In this document: piece by piece, positions 1-7,707 of the stretch
How the letters are laid out: each line of letters starts with the position of its first letter
Position numbering within the stretch: the first letter of the stretch is position 1
Assembly: GCA_018814965.1 (NCBI GenBank)
Contig: JAHIYS010000191.1
Location: 1-17,280, forward strand
Length of the DNA stretch: 17,280 nucleotides
Source: Gammaproteobacteria bacterium
GTDB taxonomy: Bacteria > Pseudomonadota > Gammaproteobacteria > UBA9339
Direction: 5' to 3'
Position numbers and translations under genes: made by a program
Notes under the pieces: model-generated
Told to the model about the DNA's origin: nothing
What the model saw: the letters and a program-made list of their open reading frames with translations, nothing else
The model's database searches: none

Positions 1-1
1 C

Positions 2-829
2 TTAAGCTTATTTGATCTAACCCTAAAACAAGGTGACAAACCCTTAGATATCGTAACCATACAAAAGAATCTATTAGAAAAACTAATTAACAGCCATTCT
101 TCAGATTTGAAACAAACATTAACTGAATTTATAGAAATCTATAAAACAATCCCTGAAAATGACCTTAACTTCTTATCTCGTCTAAATAAAGGAAAAATGA
201 TAGGGTTATTACAGTCAGGTGGTTATAATGAGAGTAAGGTCGTATATGATCTACTAAGAGATCCTAAACTTACCGAAGAACATAGAAAAGCTCTGCTAGA
301 ATACTGCTTTAAATCTAATGACCCTGATTATCAAAACAAAATTACATTTCTCACCAACATCCTTAACGACGAGGAACTAGCCACACAATTCTTTGATAAT
401 GAAACCATGAGTAGTTTCAGCAAAAAATACTTAAATCCAAAGTTCTTCTGGTCCATAAAATCGAGCTTTGATGAAATACTAACAGAGCTTAATACGCAAA
501 TCCAACTCCAAAAAATCCCAGGCGAACCCCAAACAGCCGAATCATTAAAACAGGCCTTACAAGCAGCTTCCAAACAAAATGTAGAAAAATCATCTTTGGG
601 AACTGCTCCAGAAATACTTGCTAAATTAGCTGGAGAATCTTCATCAAAATCACAGCCAACTCAAACCAAAGAAGCAACACAAGAATCAAGAGCACAAAAC
701 TTATCAGCCAGCCTTGGCAAAGTCTTTGGCAAAGTCTTTGGTTTACCCCCAAAACCAATAGTAACTCCTGTAAAAACCCCCAACGAAAACGATAAAATAA
801 AAAACAAAGAAAATGTACCAGCCTCATAA
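2..829 (+). CDS. 3' end of large repeat-module protein (5' cut by window edge)
   Basis: The frame is open from the first full codon at position 2 to the TAA at 827-829, so the gene begins outside the window; the TTG at 107 is only an internal codon. About 275 residues are visible. The first ~35 lead into one copy of an unrecognised module (about nt 104-466) with the signatures FIEIYKTIPE, LRDPKLTEEHR, ALLEYCF and KYL, closing on a Trp. The same module occurs three times in the 1487-residue protein encoded at 2042-6505, so the two genes are relatives. After the module the protein turns into a Gln/Ser/Lys/Pro-rich, probably disordered tail (nt 467-829) with a 12-bp tandem duplication (716-739) giving GKVFGKVFG. 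No catalytic motif is visible. By composition and size class it could be a secreted effector, but that is inference. Function unknown. Confidence 0.85.
   Translation, partial: LSLFDLTLKQGDKPLDIVTIQKNLLEKLINSHSSDLKQTLTEFIEIYKTIPENDLNFLSRLNKGKMIGLLQSGGYNESKVVYDLLRDPKLTEEHRKALLEYCFKSNDPDYQNKITFLTNILNDEELATQFFDNETMSSFSKKYLNPKFFWSIKSSFDEILTELNTQIQLQKIPGEPQTAESLKQALQAASKQNVEKSSLGTAPEILAKLAGESSSKSQPTQTKEATQESRAQNLSASLGKVFGKVFGLPPKPIVTPVKTPNENDKIKNKENVPAS
104..466 (+). repeat. Repeat module copy P (in the cut gene)
   Basis: Protein-level repeat of about 120 residues. Shared landmarks with copy R1 of the giant protein are FI-x2-YKTIPE, LR-x-P-x-L-x-E-x-HR-x-ALLE-x-CF, an NK pair, LT-x-IL, KYL and a final Trp. 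It is the copy closest to R1. Confidence 0.75.
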
Positions 830-907
830 CTAGAATATTCTTGGGCGCCTACTTGACTTAGATGTGAATACGCCGACAAACCGTTAACAAATTTGTCCTC
901 TATTCTT

Positions 908-936
908 TTTACCTTCGAGACCTTTTCTGTTAGAAT
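908..936 (+). promoter_or_regulatory. Candidate sigma-70 promoter for fba
   Basis: TTTACC (908-913), a 17-bp spacer and TAGAAT (931-936) with an extended -10 TG at 928-929. It lies about 60 bp upstream of the aldolase start in the 165-bp gap after the cut gene, which suggests fba is transcribed on its own. Confidence 0.45.
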
Positions 937-994
937 ATGTTGAGTTAAAAATCTATATATCATTAATTAGTTAATTTTTATAAGGAGAGACAAA

Positions 995-1924
995 ATGCCG
1001 CTAGTTTCCACCACAGAGATGTTTAAAAAAGCTTATGAAGAGGGTTACGCCATTGGAGCCTTTAATGTTAATAACATGGAGATCATTCAAGGGATCACCG
1101 AAGCTGCCAAAGAAGAAAATGCCCCTTTAATTCTCCAAGTATCAGCTGGCGCCAGAAAATACGCCAATCACACCTATCTCATGAAACTAGTTGAGGCGGC
1201 ATTAATAGAAACAGATCTGCCTATTTGCTTACATTTAGATCATGGTGACTCCTTCGAACTCTGCAAATCCTGTATTGATGGTGGCTTTACATCAGTAATG
1301 ATTGATGGCTCTCACTTATCACTTCAAGACAACATTGAGCTAACCCGTAAAGTTGTCGAATATGCCCATCCACGTAATATAACAGTCGAAGGTGAACTTG
1401 GAAGACTAGCGGGAGTTGAAGATGATGTAAATGTATCCGATGAACATGCTTTTTATACTGACCCAGCTGAAGCAGAAGAGTTTGTAACCAAAACCAAGGT
1501 TGATTCACTTGCAATTGCAATCGGTACTAGTCACGGGGCTTTCAAATTTAAAGGTGAAGCAAAATTACGCTTTGATATCTTAGAAGATGTTACCCAAAGA
1601 CTCCCTGGCTTTCCAATAGTCCTTCACGGGGCCTCTTCAGTGCTGCCTGAATATGTAGAAATTATTAATAAATTTGGCGGCAAAATGCCTGGGGCAAAGG
1701 GAGTGCCAGAAGAGATGCTAAGAAAAGCTGCTCAAATGGCTGTATGCAAAATCAATATTGACTCTGATCTTAGACTTGCTATGACTGCCATGATCAGAAA
1801 AAGCTTCTCTGAAGACCCAGCAAATTTTGATCCACGAAAATATTTATCCCCAGCACGGGAAGCGATCAAACAAGTTGTCAAACATAAGCTAGTTCACGTT
1901 TTAGGCTGCAATGGTAAAGTTTAA
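995..1924 (+). CDS. fba: Class II fructose-bisphosphate aldolase
   Basis: Zinc-dependent aldolase that splits fructose-1,6-bisphosphate into dihydroxyacetone phosphate and glyceraldehyde-3-phosphate in glycolysis, and runs in reverse in gluconeogenesis; cytosolic. The 309-residue protein has the class II landmarks: LHLDHGDS (79-86) with catalytic-type Asp82 and zinc-ligand His83, VEGELG (131-136), GTSHG (177-181) with His180, LHGASS (210-215) with His211, and the phosphate-binding region KINIDSD (252-258). Length matches the ~300-residue class II forms. The start ATG has a strong Shine-Dalgarno AAGGAGAG seven bases upstream. Tagatose-bisphosphate aldolases belong to the same family, so the exact sugar is inferred. 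It sits between two related large genes of unknown function but has its own promoter-like sequence, so the link is probably positional. Confidence 0.95.
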   Translation: MPLVSTTEMFKKAYEEGYAIGAFNVNNMEIIQGITEAAKEENAPLILQVSAGARKYANHTYLMKLVEAALIETDLPICLHLDHGDSFELCKSCIDGGFTSVMIDGSHLSLQDNIELTRKVVEYAHPRNITVEGELGRLAGVEDDVNVSDEHAFYTDPAEAEEFVTKTKVDSLAIAIGTSHGAFKFKGEAKLRFDILEDVTQRLPGFPIVLHGASSVLPEYVEIINKFGGKMPGAKGVPEEMLRKAAQMAVCKINIDSDLRLAMTAMIRKSFSEDPANFDPRKYLSPAREAIKQVVKHKLVHVLGCNGKV

Positions 1925-1950
1925 AAGTTAGTACTTTTCAAAGGGAAAAA

Positions 1951-1982
1951 CATCGGGTCTGTTATAAAAAACAGATCCGGTG
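1951..1982 (+). terminator. Hairpin after fba (terminator-like, no U-tract)
   Basis: A 13-bp stem (1951-1963 with 1970-1982) that needs two G-U pairs and closes on a six-base loop ATAAAA. No run of T follows, so it may be a weak terminator or a 3'-end stabiliser. A second small dyad, GCCTAT/ATAGGC (2004-2009 and 2012-2017), lies between it and the next ribosome binding site. Confidence 0.35.
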
Positions 1983-2041
1983 CATGTAAAAGCAAAAACA
2001 TGGGCCTATAAATAGGCTGACAATTAAAAAGGAGATCTAAC

Positions 2042-5000
2042 ATGGTAGCAACTTCCACAATAGCAGCCGGGGCAGCTTCTCTAGCTGGCGGCACTTACAT
2101 AGCACAAAGATATAACACCGGTGCTAAAGCTTATAGGGCCTTTCATTCTTTAGAAAAATATAGGGATGCTACTACCGGCTTTATATCTGCACAACTACGC
2201 AAACAATTCAAGGATATGAAAGCATCACGAGAAAAGAGCAACAATAAAGTTATATTTAACTTTACCAAAGTATCGATATTAGACCACAAAGCAGCAGAAA
2301 AGATAGCAAAAATAAAAATTCAAAGCTTAGTTGAAGCAAAGCTAACCGGCAAAAACCCATTAAACCCTGAAATTAAACTCGAAAGCACACAATTTTATAA
2401 TGTAAAACTTATAATTGATAAAAAAGATATTACCCTCGGTGAGATTGATTATTCTGACTGGAACCGACTAGACTTTCACGTAACTATTACTAGAGATAAC
2501 GACCCAACACCACTGCTTAAAACCAGCTCAGAATATAAAAAAGTCTTAGCTACCCTAAAAAATTCAGTTAAAGTTTCTGGAAACAAACAGTTAAAACCAA
2601 CCGATATTGCTGCCGACAAAATTGATGCGGCTAGCTTCTGGGATTGGGGTTGGGGTACAGAAAAGATAAACACACAAACTATCGATCTTTCTGGAGGCCT
2701 AAACCCTCGCCTTGTTGAGGACGACTACATTATCGATACACAAATATTAGCCCTAAAAAAAGCAAAACAGGAAAATTATGAAATCTTAGATAATTATTTT
2801 GATATACTAGAGCAAGCACGAAGAAATGAACTAGCTGACAGCCTAATTTTACTCAAAACACTACAAGCAGAAAATTTAGCTTACGATTTGAAAAATAGCA
2901 AAAGGAAGTATTTACTTTTTGCCGCTGGTTTATTAATAGGAGCGGTCATTGTTATCGCAGCTATAGTAGCATTAAATGTTTTCCTTCCGGGGATTGGCAC
3001 CGCAATTACGTCTGTAGGAATTACCTCTATTTCAGCCGGTGCAACAGTTCTTGCATCAAAAATGCTGGATATATTCTCTGGGTATGGGTACGGATTATCT
3101 GGCTTATTAGGAATTACTGCTGTATCGATTGGCATAACCTCATGGAAAATAAAAGGCGAGTGGAATGCGGAAAAAATGTTAATTCTAAAAGAAGATATAG
3201 CTAAATGTAGGGCAAAAGCAAAAATGCTCCATAAAGATATAAAAGATATTAGAGGAATGAAAAAAAGTTCCAACAAAACTCTCAAAGCTATAGTAAACCT
3301 TTCAGATAATGCAAAAAGCTTAGATCTATCAGAAACCCACACACACAAAAACATCTTTTTTAGTGCTGCTGATGGATTAATTAGCAGATTTAATAAATTG
3401 TTTCGAAATTCCACCAACAACAAAATCGGCAACGTAGGAGTTGATATAATTTGTAACTATTTATCTACAATTGAAACTCATATAGATTGTGAAAATCTTA
3501 ACTTGGCAAACAATGACATTACCGAAACAGGAGCGAAACTCCTAGCCAACATGTTAACAACCGCACAATCCCGAAGCGATAAGTTTAATATAAAAACCAT
3601 CGACCTAAGCGGCAATCCTATTGGAGAATCCGGTGTATCAGCACTACAAAACGCCTTATTAAATAATTTTTCTATAACCACGATAAAATATGACAACAAA
3701 AAGATAGATCGAGAAATTGTCGATGTCATCGATAGACAACTGTTAATAAATCGCCACATACAAAACGAGCCGCTTGGAATGTCACTAGAAAGGATCAGCG
3801 CTCTATTCCCACAAGAAAACTCTATCGATAAACAGGCCGTAGAGAAAATTGAAACCAATTTTAATACAACTAACTTCCCTCCAAAACTTAATCCCAATAT
3901 ATCAGGTCTGGTAACAAAAAATAGCGAACAAAACAAAATCTTTTTACTACTTTTTACAAATAAACCAACTGCTGATAACTACAAAAAAGCCTTTAATATC
4001 AATCCAGAAAGATGCGATGATTTTATAACAAATAATCAATCAATTGATCTTCGAAAAACCCAAAAGCAAATAGAGCTAATTCGAAAAAGTATCTCAGAAA
4101 AATTATCCACCTTAAGCGACATAGACCCAGAACAACTTGAGATGGCATTGCAAATACTTTTTACCCCATGCAATGATGATACTAAAGAAAACATTACCTT
4201 ATTTGTGAAAATTATAAAAAACCTCCCAAAAGATGAAGACCCCAAAACTCCTGTTATGCTAAGTATTCTCAAAAATCAATTTGCCCTTTTAAATACTCAA
4301 GACCACGACACCTTTAAAAACAGCCTCAAAAAAGAAAGAACTAAAATAGCTAAAAACCCCAATATTAAGGATACAGAAAGAAAAGCATTACTTGAAACCA
4401 TAGACTCCTCAATACACTCAAATCTAACAACAATAGAACAACAAAAAATTAAATTAAAAAAATTAGCCAACGGGGAACACACATCAAATGTAAAGGAAGC
4501 GTTTAAAGACTTTATAGACACCTATAAAACCATCCCTGAAGATCAGGCTGCTCAAGTATTTTCTAACAATAAAATAATTAAAGAAAAATTTGTTGAGTTA
4601 GTTAAATCTGACGTTTATGACCAAAAAAGCAAAAAAACCCTATATACAAATTTAAGAAGACCCGATCTAAGCGAACAACACAGGCTGGCATTACTAGAAT
4701 TTTGTTTTAGCTCTGACGATGGAGTTGACTTTGATAATAAAAACAAAGCTATTCTACTTACCGACATATTAACCGATCAGAAAACATCGGCTCTGCTACT
4801 AGACAGCCCAGCAATGGCTAATTTTCGTGAAAAATACCTACCCTATGCCTTCTCATGGTCAAAATATTTATTCCCTTTAAAGGCATACGCATATAAAGAC
4901 CTTGAATCAGCAATAGAAACCCTAAGAAATTCAGCATTAACGAATGATGACTATACAACAGCTGAGATATTAGATAAACCATTACAAGCAGTATTTCAAA

Positions 5001-6505
5001 CAAATTTAGTCACAAAGTTTCCCGGCTTGCATGATCCTTCGAAACCAATAAATCCTGATGAATTAAAACCAGCCCTAGAAGAGAACTATCAGCTAAGAAA
5101 CCTCAATAAATTTTCAACTAACATTGATCCCAAAGCTAGAGACCTAGTTAACATATTCATACTTAGAAATAAACTACTTGAAACAGTTTCTGACGTATAC
5201 GTAGGACCAACAAAAAAACTAGAAAAATTTTTAGAGATCTATTCAGAAATTAAAACAGAAAAAGAACGCACCGAAAGCTTAAAAGCCTTTATCAAGATAG
5301 ACGGCAATAATGAAATATTATTAGAGATGCTCAAAAACGACACTTATCGCAATAATTCCCTAGCACTTAGGGGAATAGACGAACTGCAAAGGATTGAACT
5401 GCTAGCAGCTTCCCTGGGAAATGACAAGAATTCGATGGGCATAGCCACAGCAGCCTCTAAACTTATAGAAATTAATCCTCCCATTAGTTCTAAGTATATT
5501 TGGTCAATTTTTAATTGGGAAAGAAACTTAACATCACCTTTTTCACATAAAAAATGGGACTTTAGGCAGTATATTGATGAGTTAAAAAAATTAAGGGGCT
5601 CAAACCCAAATATAGCCGCAGAAATTAATCATGCAATACAATCTGGATTGCAAGTTGACATCATTGATAGATTAAACAGATCAGAACCAATTGAGTTGGA
5701 AGATAATTATGATCTCATGGAATTTGACCTGGGGAAATCAAACGCCAATGTAAGCGCCGAAGTAAAAGGACAGATTGAATTTATTTGCCAAAGAAACATT
5801 CTCAACAAATATGCAGAAAGTTCAGATTTAGAAAATTTTATCAAAACATATGCCAAGACTCCTGGCGATAAATGTGGAAAATTCCTTTTAACCTTATACA
5901 AACCAACACTCTTAAAACTCATTGATAAAGATCTTGGACCTACCCCCGAAAAACTAAGCTGTGAAAAACTACGCTCTTTAGGCAACAAACATCTACTTGC
6001 ACTACTAGAACATTGTTTCTTGATTAATGACGACGAACATAGCGCCCATGAAAAAGCTCTATCAATCACTAAACTACTAAAAAGTGATCCAGAAGTGCTT
6101 AATGGCACCGGTAAAATTAACCAAAAACTCAAACATCAAATTTACTGGGCTATATCACCAGGAAGAACGAATCATCCCTACTACAACAACAATCACTTAC
6201 TAAATGAATTACATAAAATTAGTAAATTAATACCGGCAAACGACAAGTCTTTGGTTTTAGTTAGAGAAGCAATAAGTGATGCTTTTCTTAATATCGATTT
6301 TGAACTGGAAGAAACGAAACCAACACAAAAGCTGGGAACTCAAGAACAAGGAATCAAACAAGCAGGAAAAATCCCGGAAAGAAAGCCCGCAAGTCTTAAT
6401 GAACTTTTTTCTCAATTAAGAAAACCACAAGAACATACTGATGACACACCTCATGAAAAACCCCAAATAAAAAAAGCAAAGCCGCCTTTTTTATTGGCAA
6501 AATGA
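2042..6505 (+). CDS. Giant LRR- and repeat-module protein, candidate effector
   Basis: A 1487-residue protein I cannot assign to a known family. The ATG follows an AAGGAG Shine-Dalgarno seven bases upstream, one of the strongest in the window. In order: a short Ala/Gly/Ser-rich N-terminus; a charged region to ~280, ending in a Glu/Leu-rich, probably helical stretch; a strongly hydrophobic block at ~290-369 with two or three membrane-like segments (about 290-313, 316-338, 348-367); a ribonuclease-inhibitor-type leucine-rich repeat at ~484-550 with LNLANNDI and IDLSGNPI; a mostly helical region; then three copies of a repeated module (R1 ~815-945, R2 ~1054-1163, R3 ~1260-1372); and a Lys/Pro/Glu-rich tail. 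The module also occurs in the gene cut at the left edge. No enzyme motif is seen. LRRs, membrane segments and internal repeats together are typical of host-directed effectors of intracellular bacteria; that role is inferred. Confidence 0.9.
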   Translation: MVATSTIAAGAASLAGGTYIAQRYNTGAKAYRAFHSLEKYRDATTGFISAQLRKQFKDMKASREKSNNKVIFNFTKVSILDHKAAEKIAKIKIQSLVEAKLTGKNPLNPEIKLESTQFYNVKLIIDKKDITLGEIDYSDWNRLDFHVTITRDNDPTPLLKTSSEYKKVLATLKNSVKVSGNKQLKPTDIAADKIDAASFWDWGWGTEKINTQTIDLSGGLNPRLVEDDYIIDTQILALKKAKQENYEILDNYFDILEQARRNELADSLILLKTLQAENLAYDLKNSKRKYLLFAAGLLIGAVIVIAAIVALNVFLPGIGTAITSVGITSISAGATVLASKMLDIFSGYGYGLSGLLGITAVSIGITSWKIKGEWNAEKMLILKEDIAKCRAKAKMLHKDIKDIRGMKKSSNKTLKAIVNLSDNAKSLDLSETHTHKNIFFSAADGLISRFNKLFRNSTNNKIGNVGVDIICNYLSTIETHIDCENLNLANNDITETGAKLLANMLTTAQSRSDKFNIKTIDLSGNPIGESGVSALQNALLNNFSITTIKYDNKKIDREIVDVIDRQLLINRHIQNEPLGMSLERISALFPQENSIDKQAVEKIETNFNTTNFPPKLNPNISGLVTKNSEQNKIFLLLFTNKPTADNYKKAFNINPERCDDFITNNQSIDLRKTQKQIELIRKSISEKLSTLSDIDPEQLEMALQILFTPCNDDTKENITLFVKIIKNLPKDEDPKTPVMLSILKNQFALLNTQDHDTFKNSLKKERTKIAKNPNIKDTERKALLETIDSSIHSNLTTIEQQKIKLKKLANGEHTSNVKEAFKDFIDTYKTIPEDQAAQVFSNNKIIKEKFVELVKSDVYDQKSKKTLYTNLRRPDLSEQHRLALLEFCFSSDDGVDFDNKNKAILLTDILTDQKTSALLLDSPAMANFREKYLPYAFSWSKYLFPLKAYAYKDLESAIETLRNSALTNDDYTTAEILDKPLQAVFQTNLVTKFPGLHDPSKPINPDELKPALEENYQLRNLNKFSTNIDPKARDLVNIFILRNKLLETVSDVYVGPTKKLEKFLEIYSEIKTEKERTESLKAFIKIDGNNEILLEMLKNDTYRNNSLALRGIDELQRIELLAASLGNDKNSMGIATAASKLIEINPPISSKYIWSIFNWERNLTSPFSHKKWDFRQYIDELKKLRGSNPNIAAEINHAIQSGLQVDIIDRLNRSEPIELEDNYDLMEFDLGKSNANVSAEVKGQIEFICQRNILNKYAESSDLENFIKTYAKTPGDKCGKFLLTLYKPTLLKLIDKDLGPTPEKLSCEKLRSLGNKHLLALLEHCFLINDDEHSAHEKALSITKLLKSDPEVLNGTGKINQKLKHQIYWAISPGRTNHPYYNNNHLLNELHKISKLIPANDKSLVLVREAISDAFLNIDFELEETKPTQKLGTQEQGIKQAGKIPERKPASLNELFSQLRKPQEHTDDTPHEKPQIKKAKPPFLLAK
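4484..4876 (+). repeat. Repeat module copy R1
   Basis: Residues ~815-945 of the giant protein: FIDTYKTIPED, LRRPDLSEQHR, ALLEFCF, LLTDIL, KYL and Trp939. It is the best match to copy P. Confidence 0.75.
5201..5530 (+). repeat. Repeat module copy R2 (divergent)
   Basis: Residues ~1054-1163: LEKFLEIYSEIKTE at the start, LRGIDELQRIELLAAS in place of the LR-P-L-x-HR-ALLE core, and KYIWSIFNW at the end with Trp1154 in the conserved position. The core Cys-Phe is lost. Confidence 0.5.
5822..6157 (+). repeat. Repeat module copy R3
   Basis: Residues ~1261-1372: LENFIKTYAKTPGDK, LRSLGNKHLLALLEHCF, a DDE turn, SITKLL and IYWAI with Trp1369. Like copy P, it is followed directly by a disordered Lys/Pro-rich tail. 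Confidence 0.65.
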
Positions 6506-6562
6506 TGCCACACTAAAAAGAAAAAATTAATTTAATATACATGCGCGAGTAACAGTGCTTTT

Positions 6563-6937
6563 CTACCACTTGGTGCTGCAATAGAGTTTGACTAATGGCA
6601 AATTAATTTTAGACAATAATCCAGGCGGAATCTCTTCAGAAAAAAGTCGCTCTAGATTTCTTACGCTTATATTTAGAACTTGAGCCAACTCCTTCTTAGA
6701 CATCCTTTTTTCTACCAAAAAACGTAAAACCATTCCATGAAGACTATTTAGATCAACATATTGCAAATTTTTAACTGAGCTAGCAGACGACGACATAAGA
6801 CTATTTTTTTCCTCGCGGCTATTTCTATTATAATGGCTCATGAAATAAAATAAATTGTTATGAATATTAGATACTGTTGCTGAAGGAGCTTCTGCAATCG
6901 TGTTATCTAAATTATGTTCAAAACTATTCCTACTCAT
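6563..6937 (-). CDS. Small helix-turn-helix protein
   Basis: A 124-residue protein with a polar, Ser/Asn-rich N-terminal half and a C-terminal helix-turn-helix: RMSKKELAQVLNISVRNLER at ~78-97 fits the two-helix pattern of Xre-like DNA-binding domains, followed by an ordered-looking tail ending LPLVKLYCSTKW. It probably binds DNA as a regulator, but the target is unknown. It converges on the giant gene (57-bp gap) and is read away from the 770-bp dyad-rich region. No good Shine-Dalgarno precedes the first ATG; Met33 (MSHYNRN) is an alternative start and would leave the DNA-binding part intact. No toxin partner is adjacent, so a toxin-antitoxin role is not supported. Confidence 0.7.
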   Translation of the reverse strand: MSRNSFEHNLDNTIAEAPSATVSNIHNNLFYFMSHYNRNSREEKNSLMSSSASSVKNLQYVDLNSLHGMVLRFLVEKRMSKKELAQVLNISVRNLERLFSEEIPPGLLSKINLPLVKLYCSTKW

Positions 6938-7707
6938 AACATCTAATTTCTATATTAAAATCATGACAATATTTTTGCTAGTAAACAATATAAAAAAGAA
7001 ATAATCAAGGCATAAAAAATCATTTTATAAGAATGATTTTTTATGCTTTTAAACCAAATATTAAGAGTTTATTAAGACCATCTGGGACAACCCTAAACAA
7101 AGCAAGATCAAAATATCGCGATATTTTTTTTAAGCCTGCCCTAAGACGATAAGTATATAATTTCTAGCAATGACATATTGTCAGTTCATTTAAAAACGCA
7201 AAACAACTCCACCTGTTTTTACCCTGCTTCACTTAGAACATTATAAAAACCATTAACAACACATTTGCAAATATAACTTAAGGATACTTTAATAAACATA
7301 CTGGCATTCTTATCAAACCAAGATCAGCGGTCATAAAAACATAAACATAATATACCATATTAACATTGTCTCATATCATATCCCTATGAATATAAAGAGC
7401 ATTTGACACCAAAAGAAAAACATGGCAATCTTTTGGTATGAGAAATATTGCAAGAAAATCATCTCTAAATTTTAACAAACTGGCTTTAAAAACGCCTGTT
7501 GTTTTGTATGCAACAATAATCCGCAAATTTTATTTCCAATCACACTTTAGCGCTTAAAGCGCTAATATCCTTTAAACTACATTTTGGTTTGCATTTTTAA
7601 ATTTCACCATAAATAGACTTGATCAATTGGTGTCATCAAAAGTTTTTAATGCAATACCGTCAGAAATAAATATAGTTTGTTTAATAAGTAACATATGGAG
7701 AATAACA
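6938..7707. other. 770-bp gene-free region with several perfect dyads
   Basis: I found no convincing gene here. It holds five perfect inverted repeats: 7010-7046 (15-bp arms), 7110-7127 (18-bp palindrome AAAATATCG/CGATATTTT followed by T's), 7171-7183 (TGACA-TAT-TGTCA), 7408-7437 (ACCAAAAGA/TCTTTTGGT, 12-base loop) and 7547-7565 (TTAGCGCTT-A-AAGCGCTAA). A direct repeat ATTAAGA lies at 7060-7066 and 7071-7077. It separates the divergent HTH gene and tyrP, so it must hold both promoters; a possible -10 TATAGT for tyrP is at 7671-7676, with no clear -35. Confidence 0.6.
7010..7046 (+). terminator. Perfect 15-bp hairpin followed by TTTT
   Basis: Arms GCATAAAAAATCATT (7010-7024) and AATGATTTTTTATGC (7032-7046) pair perfectly around TTATAAG and are followed by TTTT. 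It is terminator-shaped on the + strand, but no + strand gene ends nearby (the giant gene ends 500 bp away). It therefore either ends an unseen short transcript or works as a regulatory dyad 70 bp upstream of the HTH gene. Confidence 0.4.

Noticed and set aside
107..829. Complete gene starting at TTG 107
   Set aside because: The frame is open to the left edge, and upstream residues continue the pattern seen before other module copies, so it is a fragment of a longer gene.
2881..3432. 183-codon open frame on the minus strand inside the giant gene
   Set aside because: It is fully antisense to the hydrophobic and LRR region of a gene with a strong ribosome binding site, and shows no family resemblance; antisense frames of this size are expected in AT-rich DNA with biased codons.
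6563..6937. Antitoxin of a toxin-antitoxin pair
   Set aside because: No small toxin-like gene lies next to the HTH protein on either side.
7627..7707. Upstream TTG start adding 27 residues to the permease
   Set aside because: No ribosome binding site at the TTG, the extra residues do not belong to the family, and ATG 7708 has GGAG at good spacing.
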